A stretch of 64,000 bases of DNA from Cycas panzhihuaensis. Its lineage: Eukaryota > Cycadophyta. The DNA lies in contig CM041465.1 in NCBI GenBank assembly GCA_023213395.1, positions 75,647,741-75,711,740 of the forward strand. The letters run 5' to 3'. The number at the start of each line of letters is the position of its first letter. Position 1 is the stretch's first letter. The position numbers and the translations under genes were made by a program. Below, in pieces: positions 22,861-32,819 of the stretch. The notes below the pieces were generated by a model that saw only the letters and a program-made list of their open reading frames with translations, was not told the origin of the DNA and made no database searches.

Positions 22861-24380
22861 TGCTTGAGACCACACCCTTATATGCCTTGAACCGATCCCA
22901 AGAAACTAAAGAAGCAACAGGTGTTTCTTCTTCTGCTCCTCATCTCGACCCCCCTCCAGAGATCCCTCCTCCAGAGATCCCTCTACTTTCCAAGGCCATT
23001 CCTGTATGCCTTGGTCATTACGATTTTCGAAGGGCGCTTCCCCAACCTATCGCAAAGGGGAATCCCTTCTCCATTGTTGACAAGCTTCACACCGTGGCTA
23101 TGGGGATGTCCATGATGGACATCTTCAGAAGCTATCCTGAACAACGTGCTTTTCTCTTAGAGACTTTATGTTTAGTTGATGTATCTGTTCACGCCTTGGG
23201 TGTTGCCCCAAGTCGTGATCCCATCATCTCATTCGATCCTAAAGATCTCCCCCCAGCTCGTGAAAGGGTACGCCAATGACACTACCTCTTCACCATAACC
23301 ATATACACACCTGAATGCACCCTTCGAAGGACCGTTGTAAACAATGGTTCTTCCGTCAATGCTATGCCCTTGCGTATCATGCAAGAGCTTGGCATATTAG
23401 CCATCGAACTAGTCCCATGGCATTGTCAAGGCTACGATGGTAGTGAAAAGACACTCTTGGGATCAATTTCTATTCCCCTTACTCTTAAGGAAAAAACTGT
23501 CATCACTGATATCGTAGTCCTCGATGTAGATGTGGACTATAGCCTCTTGTTGGGATGCCCATGGATCGACCAAATGGGACCCGTATGCTCATCCCGTTGG
23601 GGATAACTTAAATTCATCCATGAGGGGTGAATGAGGGTTGTCCCTCTGGAGCCTCCTCCCACCAAACAACCCCATCAATTCTATCAGGTAGTTTGTGATT
23701 AGGCAAAGGGCGATAAGGGCCCATCTGCTTATGCTTCTGCTTGTTCTATCGACATTCCTGGTTCGCCTTGTTCAGAAGAAGGCCCCTCCCCTTCTTCCTC
23801 AAGCCTTATCCGTTTCACCTATATTGGTGTAAGGAGTTATGGGTACCTCGTCGTGCTTAGTAATGACGAGTCTAACGGCGAGGATGAGGACCTCCCTCAT
23901 CCCATATCCCTCCTAAACATGAGTAGGAGGCACTCTCTTCATTTCAGGTCTTGATGTAAAACCTCTTCCCTCGAGGAGCCTAATCCTCCTCTTGGGTCAC
24001 ATGTTATTACTCCTGTCTCTCGTGCGACCTCCCATATCACCTTATCTTCCACTTCATCTCCTCCTGCGAGTGATGAGGTGAGGGAACCTCTTGTCACCTA
24101 TCATAAGAGGTTGCCTTCCAACTCTTCTGAAGATTCCCTTGACTACATTGAGTGGTGGGTTGACCGCTATGGTCCTACCACTCCTACTACTCCTCACCCC
24201 TCGTCTTCTCAATGCGTGATTATCCATGGGATAGATTGCTTCGAGGATGACAAGGCCTTGCTAGAGCACTTAGCAGGCTCCACGCCTATTCTCCTTCCTG
24301 GTCACCATAAACTTGGTCACCAGAAGATCTTAGCCATCAGGTCACCCTTAGCCAACCCAAATCCATATTCTTCTTCTTAG
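22860..24380 (+). pseudogene. pol: G2 protease and linker to RT
   Basis: Open frames at 22860-23279 and 23364-23606 carry a retroviral-type aspartic protease: VVNNGSSVNAMPL near 23337 stands for the usual V-D-x-G-S-S-x-x-(I/V)-(L/M)-(F/P), so the catalytic Asp is Asn here (GAC to AAC). VDYSLLLGCPWIDQMGPV is the C-terminal ILGRPWL motif. The following frame 24078-24380 is an acidic Ser/Thr/Pro-rich linker. The protease would mature the Gag-Pol polyprotein. Confidence 0.8.
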
Positions 24381-25495
24381 CCCCCTCCTATTGACCGAGC
24401 CCCCCTTTACTTTGAGGAAGGGAATGCCATGTGTATGGGGGCAACCAAGGACATCGTCCTTGCTCCCGGTAAAGTCATTAAGATGGAAGTGGAATGTTCC
24501 CTTGACGAAATGAAGGAATACACCCTTATTTTCTAGAAATTCTATGATGTTTTCGTGTGGGACTACTCTGACATGAAGGGAATAGATCCCTCTATTGTCA
24601 CCCACAACCTCACTACCATTCTGGGTGCTCATCTTGTGCGACAAAAACAACACCCTCTTCACCCAAAAATTTCAGCTGCCGTGAAGATGGAAGTTGAGAA
24701 ACTCCTAGACACTGGGTTAATCACCTCCATCGATTACTCCAAGTGGGTCACAAACATCGTCCCTGTTGCTAAAAAGAAAATGATGATTTGGATATGCGTT
24801 GACTTTCGTGACATTAACAACGCATATCCAAAAGATAACTTTCCTTTCCCCTTCATCGATTAGATTATTGATAGAACAACTAGATTTAAAGTTATGTCCC
24901 TTATGGACGGCTTCTCTAGATACAACCAAATCTAGATCTCCCCCAAAGACCATCATAAAATGGCCTTCACCACTCCTTAGGGCACCTTTGCTTACAATGC
25001 GAAGCCCTTTTGGATAAAACATGTAGGTGCCACTTATCAAAGGGCGATGCAATTTGTCTTTCATAGCCTTATCGACAAAACCCTTGAGGTTTTTATAGAT
25101 GACATGATGGGCCATTGATGCGTAAGGGCCCACCATCCTAGCGATTTATAGGCCATCTTCACTTGATGTCGTAAATACTATGTAAGCCTAAATCCTCTTA
25201 AATATGTGTTTGCCATGACGGTTGGAAAACTCCTTGGTTTTCTTGCTTCAAAATAAGGAATCTAAATTGATCCCGACAAAGTCAAGGCCAACCTTGACAT
25301 GCAGCCTCCCAGGACCCAACGACAAATCAAGTCGTTCTTAGTTAGATTAGGCTTTCTTAGGCATTTCTTGGCGAACTTCGCCATAAATATAAAACCTCTC
25401 ACTAACCTGTTGAAGAAAGGGGCCCATTTGTTTGGTCACCGAAGGCCCGAAAAGCCTTCCAGGAGCTCAAGAGAGCCTTGGCTTCTACTCTGACC
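24381..25495 (+). pseudogene. pol: G2 reverse transcriptase, broken
   Basis: VFVWDYSDMKGIDPSIVTHN (24550-24609), KMEVEKLLDTGLI, YSKWVTNIVPVAKKK and CVDFRDINNAYPKDNFPFPFID are the hallmark N-terminal RT blocks of Tat-type gypsy elements. LMDGFSRYNQI and the catalytic box FIDD (25092-25103, usually YVDD or YLDD) follow. The thumb and connection begin QRQIKSFLVRLGFLRHF. Several Gln and Trp codons are now stops. Confidence 0.9.
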
Positions 25496-25960
25496 TTGGT
25501 GCCCCCTCTCTTCGATATGCCTTTCATCCTTTATACCTTGGCTACCAATGAATCCTTGGGTGCCATGCTCACTTAAGAAGATGACTCAGGAACTAAGAAA
25601 GCTATTTATTTCATCAGTCGTACCCTAGTTACTGCTGAGCTTAATTACTCCATTACCGAGAAGGAATGCCTCTCCTTGATGCACACTACCAAGAAGTTCA
25701 TGCACTACTTGCTTAGAAATATGACTCGAGTGATTGTCCAATCTGATCCCTTAAGGTATTTGCTAACCTGATCTAACTTGACAGGTAGGACTGGCAAGTG
25801 GTCCATCCTCCTTCAAGAATTTGATCTCCAAATTGTTAATAGGAAATCGAAGAAGGGGATGGTAATTACTGAACAACTAGCCTACACCCCCATCCCAAAC
25901 TCCTTTGACACTCCTGTTGATGATTCCTTGCCTAACGAGCCCATTTTTTCTATTCAAGAT
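25496..25960 (+). pseudogene. pol: G2 RT-linked RNase H
   Basis: PPLFDMPFILYTLATNESLG, KKAIYFISRTLV, NYSITEKECLSLMHTTKK and HYLLRNMTRVIVQSDPLRYL are the gypsy RNase H blocks, followed by GRTGKWSILLQEFDLQI. There are two stops (in the codons after T and before SNLTG). This is the ordinary RNase H; a second, different one lies at 31902. Confidence 0.88.
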
Positions 25961-27236
25961 TTGTCTCTCCATCCATTGATTGACAGTGAGTGGTATGGGG
26001 ATATTGTGCGATACCTCACCGAGCAGCAATATCATCCCGATGCTATCAACAAGGTTAGGTCGCATATTTGGGCTACAACCCAGCAGTACTTACTTATGGA
26101 AGAGGTATTATACAAGAGGTCTTTGGATGGAATCCTTCTCCACTATATTAATCTTGACGAGGTAGGCCAAATACTTTGTGAATGCCATAAAAGTATTTGT
26201 GGGGATCATTTTGGGGGCTATTCCATGGCCCAAAGGATCCTTCACATGGGCTATTATTGACCATCCCTCTTTAAGGACGCCCATGCCTATGCCCTGTGAT
26301 GTCGTCGGTGTCAAGAGCACACCAACGTCACCTATTTGCCTTTTGAGACCTTGCACCTAGTCATCTCCCCATGGCCTTTCTCCCAATGGGGATTAGACCT
26401 CATTGGGGCCATAACCCCGCCTTCTTTGTCATAGCACAAGTTCATCTTGACTGTGATAGCATACTTTACTAAATGGGTCAAAGCAGTCCCCCTATCCTTT
26501 ACTCCTGGTAAGACGATAACTACCTTCGTTTACCAGCATATCATTTGTCGATTTCGGGTTCCCGACGTCTTGATCACAGATAACAGAACCCCCTTTTGTA
26601 ATAAGGAGATGGATGAACTTTGTAAAAAAATTAAAATATCTCACAAAAGTTTCTCTCCCTATTACCCCCAGGCCAATGGCTAAATAGAATCTTTTAACAA
26701 AATCCTCATAAACATCCTGAAGAAAACTATCACCAAATCTCAAAAGGATTGGTATCTTCAACTTCCTTCTGCCCTATGAGCATACCACACATCCGTCCAC
26801 ACAGCTACAAGGATGACCCCGTTCTCCCTTATATACGAAACTGAGGCAGTCCTCCTATTAGAAGTTGAAATCGCATCCTTGCGAGTTTTCCTTCGGGGTC
26901 TTGTCGATGAGGAGTCCTATTATCAAGCCTGCCTCCTAGATCTCAAAGTCTTCGACGAGAAGCGCTTGACTGTGTACCAAACGAATCTCGCCTCTAAAGC
27001 TAGGGTGGAAAGGATGTACGACAAATGTCTTAGTCCCCCGTCCCTTGCATTTCGGAGACCATGTCCTCAAGTTGGAATATATCCATGATTGTTTATCCAA
27101 ATTTGGACCTAAATGGGTTGGTCCCTTCGTCATTCTCGAAAACCTTGATAACGATACCTACATGATTGCAACTTTGGAGGGTCTCGAGTTTGAAAAAGCT
27201 GTCAACAGTAAGTTCCTTAAGAAATTCTACGTGTGA
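25961..27236 (+). pseudogene. pol: G2 integrase, one frameshift
   Basis: The zinc-binding HHCC part spans CHKSICGDHFGGYSMAQ to CRRCQEHTN. The DDE core has WGLDLIGAI (first Asp), VLITDNRTPF (second Asp) and IESFNKILI (Glu). The middle is nearly stop-free. A frameshift in a C-rich run near 27040 moves reading into 27045-27236, whose KWVGPFVILENLDNDTYMI and FLKKFYV end is the typical C-terminal domain, with a normal stop. No chromodomain is present, as expected for Tat. Confidence 0.9.
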
Positions 27237-27366
27237 CTATCCCTGTCCCGAGTAGAGTTGGCACACCGCTTCCTCTCTTCTCACTCTGAAACAAGTTTAA
27301 ACTATCACTCTAATCGCGCTTCAATTCCCCCTAACCACAGGCAGAATGGCGGCTTAGGGTGGCTTT

Positions 27367-28024
27367 TGTTGAGAATACAAGGTCCCAACCCTGTAACCAC
27401 CACCAAGATCTATTGCATTCTTGCAACTAGTTACAGAAATTGAAACTTAAAATTATATGCAAGTTCTAAAATCATAGATTATACAATAACATGAAAATGA
27501 AAGCCAAACATCACATATGCACTCGATATAACATGGTAAAACCCTAGCAGTGTGCTAGGGAAACATCCACACAAGAAAGGTATCGATCTTTATTGTTGTA
27601 GAATGGAGAAACAATACATCCTAGTTACAGAGTGCTCTTAGGAACAACAACCAGCCGCCACCCTCATCACAGTACATTACATTACATATAACATAATAAG
27701 AAAAAACCCTAAAACAGGCTACATGAGAGGGACATCCAGGGCATGAATCTTAATCGTAGAATCTAAGGTATTTGTATCGAATGACCCTGATTCTCTTTAC
27801 ATTTTAATATGCTTTATATGGCTAATTTTCTGGGTTGGGGGCTATCACCCCCGAACCCCCTCCTAGCAGGGGGCGTTCCATGCCCCCCGCACCATCCAGC
27901 TAAGGGGGGCTCTCGGCCCCCTTGGAACCCACCAAGAAATATTAGAGGGGGGGGGGGGGGGAGGGAACCGCGCTGAAAACATGCCAAAATTTTAGCCCCA
28001 TAATTATTGTCACAATATCCAACA
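27367..28024 (-). mobile_element. solo LTR of a copia-type element
   Basis: Plus-strand ends are TGTTGAGA and ATCCAACA (TGTTG/CAACA inverted ends) and a perfect TSD, gcttt, lies at 27362-27366 and 28025-28029. The minus strand begins TGTTGGATATTGTGACA, a usual copia LTR start. No partner LTR or internal region occurs, so it is a product of LTR-LTR recombination. It contains a GC-rich hairpin-prone block with a run of 15 G at 27947-27961. Confidence 0.85.
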
Positions 28025-28029
28025 GCTTT

Positions 28030-28689
28030 CCTATCTTTACAGTTCATCCTATGGCATCTTTTGTTTCCCTCTCGCAGGAAACTTTTCTTCCTGGTTGGAC
28101 GTGTGGGTTTCCATCACTCCCGAGCTCAGAAATGCACCCCAACTAGGACCATGTGCTTGAGTTCCTGTACACTCTCTTCTTCGTCGCTTCCTTTACATAT
28201 CTGCTATGCTCCTTCAACGAAGATGCATGACTCTCTATCTCTTAGCCTCACACGTATCCATCACTTATACTCATGGTGGTCGTGTATGCCCACTACGAGT
28301 GTGGTCCTGTATGAAAAGATGCGTGGGCGCTACCCAAGTGATCTAATGATGAAAAACCATATAATAATCAACTAAAATCATCATGATGTATAGCCCCCAG
28401 TGCACTTGTGCACCCATGTCTACATACACATAAACATATAAGCAAATAAACAACAAATGCAATATCACCAAATCATCATAACACCATAATCATAGATCAA
28501 ATAGGGTGCCAATGGGCCCTTGTCTATATATACAATGAATCATATCATACAAACCAATATAGTATACCATCCTAGGGAAGCTAGAATCCTTGCAGGGAGG
28601 AGTACAATCATGTGTTAACATATGGTGACTCCTTAGAGGTCTGGTGCTTTTCCAATTAAAACTAATCATGCATCCTGCTCATTGACATC
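28030..28689 (-). other. G2 3' region, no gene seen
   Basis: Non-coding sequence lies between the solo LTR and the antisense frame. On the minus strand it would be the 3' untranslated region of that frame. Nothing else is recognised. Confidence 0.45.
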
Positions 28690-30780
28690 CCTGCTCTCAG
28701 GGGGTATCATCTCCTGGCTGGCGTGACCCCTCCCTAATAGACCACCTCCTCCTCCATTGCCATTGTGAGCTCCTTGCCTTGCTCCCCTCGTCTCGAGGCC
28801 TCCTTGGGGTCGTTGCTGTCGTGTGAGTCTGATTTCTACTCCGTGATGACCTTGCAGCCATCTGTTCCACTAGCTGATCGTATTGTGTCTGGATACGACA
28901 CCTCACCCCCTCCACTCCTCAGAGCCTCTCCTCTAGCATGGCTATCCTGATGTGACTCTCTGCATCACCACCTACTACTCCTCCTCCTTAAGCCTCTAGT
29001 GCCTGGACCCGACCTTGTAAGATGTTTCTTTCTATGACTGCTTGGTCCCTCTCCATGTGGGTCCCATCCAGCTCCCCCTAGAGCTGTCCAACCCTCGCTT
29101 GGTGTGCTTAGGACTCTACTGCCTACATATTCTTAGCTCTGATCAATGGAGAAAATGCCGCTGTATGTGCCTTTGCTGATCAAGGCTCCTCTCTAGCCTG
29201 GATGGGAGGTTGTCCCTCTGCATAGATCTAGGGGAATATCTCTCAGACTGCCACCTCCACCAACCTCGCCATCTTTGTTAATCCTATAAAATTACACACC
29301 ACGTGTCAGTTTGTATATCTATATATTAAAACCTTAAAATCAAATTAAAGCAAACTATCCAAGTACCTAGTGGTCGAAAGATGTCAGGAAAGGGTAGTGT
29401 CTCATCTCCTAGGATGACCGACTCCTCAACTCGGATGACCACCTCCTCCATGGGATCTCCCTCGGCTGCTAGACCGCCCTCCTCAGCCTCTGGTACCACT
29501 TCTCCTACCTCTTGACTTGCTGGGACCTCTCCCATGTTCTCTCACATATCCGCTGCATCCATGGCCTCCTCTGCTATCGCCACCATCACTGCCACTACTG
29601 CTGGAGCCCTGCCTTCTCTCTCCCTTTGTGATGGTGGCCTAGCTCCTCCTGTAGCTCCAAATGGCCCTGCCTCTCCTCCTGCAGCTTAGGATGGACCTGC
29701 CTCTCCTTTGGCAGTTCCCGAGGGACTTACCTCTCTACTCAGAACTCCTGATTGGCCTACCCCATCACCTCTACCGTTATCTCTACCCTCTCTAGGACCA
29801 CCTCCTAACCCTCCTGCCTTGTCATAATTGTCCTAACGTACTCCTCTATATGGGTCTGTCGTATAGTCTGCCAGAGTGAGGAGGTCCAATGACGTCACCT
29901 CCACTAATCGCCTGATATGGACCTAGTCCTTGGTCCCCCTAAATCGAGTTTGCCACCTATGTGCCATGGGCGCTCATGCCGAGATAGGATGAGGCCCTCC
30001 TAGTGGTGCTACTACCCCAAAATGATAAAAAAACGAGCACTGTAGTAGTGTGCAGTATGAAAATCCTCCTCTCCCTGCCACTCTAATAGTGTTTAGATGT
30101 GCGACCATGTTTGTTGCTATCAAGATGGCTCAATCCAACATCTCACCAGCCTCACACCTCTTGACAGTGTCCATCCACTTGCCTAGTATATCCTTGTAAC
30201 TCTATTTCCAAGAAATTTGAAACAGAATGCCCAACGTAATAAGCTTCCTCACTCGAGGAATTCGTGACATTACCATGGTCTACACTAACACTCCTCGTCA
30301 GTCCCACCTGCCTTGGCCCATGAAGTATGTAGTTGCCTTCGTGTGAGCAGCATCCATGCTAGGCAATGTGCCCATTGATGCTGGCACTCCTCTTGCTAGT
30401 ACTCCCAAGATCCTCTTGATGTCTCCTAGCATGATAGTAATATCCGAGACTTGGGGAAGGTGGAAGACATATCATTTGTGGTCTCAATGGGAGATTATGT
30501 CTACCAGGAGACACTGATCTGATGCGTACTGCGGCATCCTAATGATCTTTAGTAGCCTGCAACATCCCAACGTCTGCTTGTCGCCCTACAACATCATCTT
30601 GATGAAGCTCATCATGGCGACCCCGATATTCTTGTGGTTGTGCATTGTGATAATTGCTTGTAAAACTGCCCAAGAATCAATCCAGATGCCCCTCATGCTA
30701 TGTCTAGCTACCCTTAGGATGCCTCTCATTCTACTTGGATGAGTTAGTCACCCTTTCAGACCTTCTTTCCTTCTTTTTTC
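28690..30780 (-). pseudogene. G2 antisense PMD-like frame
   Basis: On the strand opposite G2's genes, coding-like sequence runs about 700 codons with scattered stops. LLKIIRMPQYASDQCLLVDI, then WDHKWYVFHLPQVSDITIML and GDIKRILGVLARGVP (about 30530-30370) fit the plant mobile domain pattern (W-x-x-x-T-H-x-F-H-L-P-x-G-E, then L-x-D-x-x-x-L-L-G-L). GRGGFSYCTLLQCSFFYHF follows near 30050, then a Gly/Arg/Ser-rich tail to 28690. The same order, with similar residues, occurs in G1 at 15820-16027 and 36152-37090. Extra and antisense frames in plant gypsy elements of this group have been reported before; the role is unknown. Confidence 0.55.
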
Positions 30781-31330
30781 TAGCTTTACACCTCTACCTC
30801 ATATCAAACTCTATGGTACCATAGAGTTTGACATGAGCCCCGCTGAGATTTTTAGGTCCCTTTTGTGGCCCCGCGACAAACTCTGTGGCATCATGATATT
30901 TATCGCATGGCCACTGCAACCCTCCATAAAAGGGGGGGGATGCCCAAAAAATCCTAAATTTTTACCTAAGTGGGCAAAGGTTAGGCCCACTGGGACTAGG
31001 GCTACCTAATGCCCTGGTCCTCCCCCTCTCTAGGTGCCAATCAGGCTTTAGAGGATCCCAAATTTCCCTTAAGAGGCCAAAAACTAACTCAAAAAACCAT
31101 TAAATGTAAATGACAAAATGGATAGGGTAGGGAGGTGATCCACTTACTGGGTCTGGCTTAGCCACCGTCATCTCATTACCCCGGTCATGTTGGTTGCCTC
31201 TACATCTCGATTCAACGGTTAGATCTCCCGCAGCGTGCCTTTGAAATCGAGTGGCACTCCGTTGTGTAAAGGAAAGGGCTCTAGATCAATTATGAGCCTG
31301 TGAAAATGAACTTCGTTTTCACCTTCCTTC

Positions 31331-31340
31331 CTTTATATAT
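31331..31340 (+). promoter_or_regulatory. possible internal TATA box before the second RNase H frame
   Basis: CTTTATATAT lies immediately before the first ATG of the 31341-32324 open frame. An internal promoter could drive this frame separately. The spacing to the ATG at 31341 is too short for that ATG to be used, but it suits the ATG at 31902 or an in-between start site. This is an inference from sequence only. Confidence 0.3.
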
Positions 31341-32324
31341 GTGGAGGCCCCAAGGGATACCTCCTCCTTTCTTTTTGCTGTGACAACCCTCGCGACCATC
31401 TCTTTACCCTCATTACCTTTGCCTTCTGGGTTCGTCTCCTGTTTTGCCTCCATTTTAAACCTCTTTGGCGCATTTATGATGACCCCTTCAGTCTCTCACA
31501 AACTCCTTTCACCTCGATTTTTACGCCACTCCAAAACATACTTATGTTTATACTCTTTTGGCTCATTTCATCGCTCTGGATCCATTTTCGCTGCCCGTTC
31601 AAGCCTTTGGGGCTCCCAAAGGAAGCACCTCCCTAACTTTGGGCCTCACCTCACCCCTTGTTGTGACCTTTGGGGCCCTAAAGGGGCTCTTCCCGCCACC
31701 GTTCCGTACCTCTCCATCAAGTCGGTCCCCTCGCCTCCGGGTAGCCTCTTTTTAAGACTCTCTTATCCTTCACAATCCTTATTCATAGCTTTTCGAGTGA
31801 TTCCTAGTCTTATCACTATATCTTTTTCTTTCTCTTTACTTATCGACCCCGTCGTAGCCTTTTTTCTTCCGCCGCCTGACAAAAATCCTCATTCTCTCAC
31901 CATGGCATTGCTTATCTTCACTGATAGAGGAAGTTGTGGTAATTCAGGCCCTTCTGCCACCGTGTGGATCCTCCATGACCCCTCTGGGTACGACTACCTA
32001 CGTTCTAGAGTCTTTCTTCCTGTAGCCACTAATAACAAAGCTGAATACACATCCTTTATTGAAGCCCTCACCGATGCACTCCATTTCCACCATGGTCCCA
32101 TCGTCCTACTCTGCAACTCTCAGGTTGTCGTGTTGCATCTTACCCAGGTTTACCAGGTATGTTGCCCATGCTTGAGAGCCCTCGCCTTGACCGCTAGGTC
32201 CCTCTTGTCTCATTTCTCTTCTGCAGGCATCCAACACATTCCCCGAGACCAAAACGTTGAGGCAGACGGCCTCGTCCATCTCATCCTCAAGTGTCATCTT
32301 CCTATCCTCGACGATCCTCCTTGA
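31341..32324 (+). CDS. G2 additional RNase H (Tat aRNH type)
   Basis: The domain starts at ATG 31902 (140 residues), in the context CACCATGG. IFTDRGSCGNSGPSATVW holds the first catalytic Asp, NNKAEYTSFIEAL the Glu, LLCNSQVVV the third position (usually Asp, here Asn) and PRDQNVEADGL the last Asp. This is the layout of the archaeal/plant-like RNase H known as a second RNase H in Tat elements. The frame is open back to 31341, giving 327 codons, the longest in the window, but the added Ser/Pro/Leu-rich N-terminus matches nothing known. It lies after integrase, apart from pol. G1 has a homologue at 37873-38334. Confidence 0.8.
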   Translation: MEAPRDTSSFLFAVTTLATISLPSLPLPSGFVSCFASILNLFGAFMMTPSVSHKLLSPRFLRHSKTYLCLYSFGSFHRSGSIFAARSSLWGSQRKHLPNFGPHLTPCCDLWGPKGALPATVPYLSIKSVPSPPGSLFLRLSYPSQSLFIAFRVIPSLITISFSFSLLIDPVVAFFLPPPDKNPHSLTMALLIFTDRGSCGNSGPSATVWILHDPSGYDYLRSRVFLPVATNNKAEYTSFIEALTDALHFHHGPIVLLCNSQVVVLHLTQVYQVCCPCLRALALTARSLLSHFSSAGIQHIPRDQNVEADGLVHLILKCHLPILDDPP

Positions 32325-32809
32325 GGAGCCTATTGGGTGGCCTAAATACCTTGGTTCTAAATTCATCCCATCCTGCATCTTGTGATTCATTCGTATCTTC
32401 GAAAGTTGGCTGTTAACGAGGTTAAACTATGGTGACCATCATGTTTGTTCTCTTTGATCTATCCTTCATACCACCCCCAATACGAAGTTTCCCATCATTT
32501 TGACTTTCATATATATATAACTTTCATTCATAGCATTTGGTCAACCATGTTCATGACCATTACCACCGGTCATCTTGTATATGTGTAATGGGGGCATCCC
32601 TTTGATTTACCTTCTCTCTCATTAGACATTAGGGCAATGCATAGGAAGCCCCTGTGTCATCCCACTCTTCTCCTTGTCCACACGTTCTGCCATGGCACTT
32701 GCCACCATCCTTGGTTGATGCCACTGCTATATTTAATACATATTACTAACCTTTGCGTTGCCAGCATTCGCCTTTACACCATACTTTCGAGCAGCGAGGC
32801 TTTGCTGTT
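32325..32809 (+). other. G2 3' untranslated region
   Basis: About 480 bp lie between the second RNase H stop and the polypurine tract. gaggttaaactatggtgacc near 32420 matches a motif in the G1 3' region. A short inverted pair, tgaccatta and its partner ggtca, lies near 32560. No gene is seen. Confidence 0.5.
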
Positions 32810-32819
32810 AAGGGGGCAA
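32810..32819 (+). other. G2 polypurine tract
   Basis: AAGGGGGCAA immediately precedes the TGTTTCTCGG start of the 3' LTR. Confidence 0.8.
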
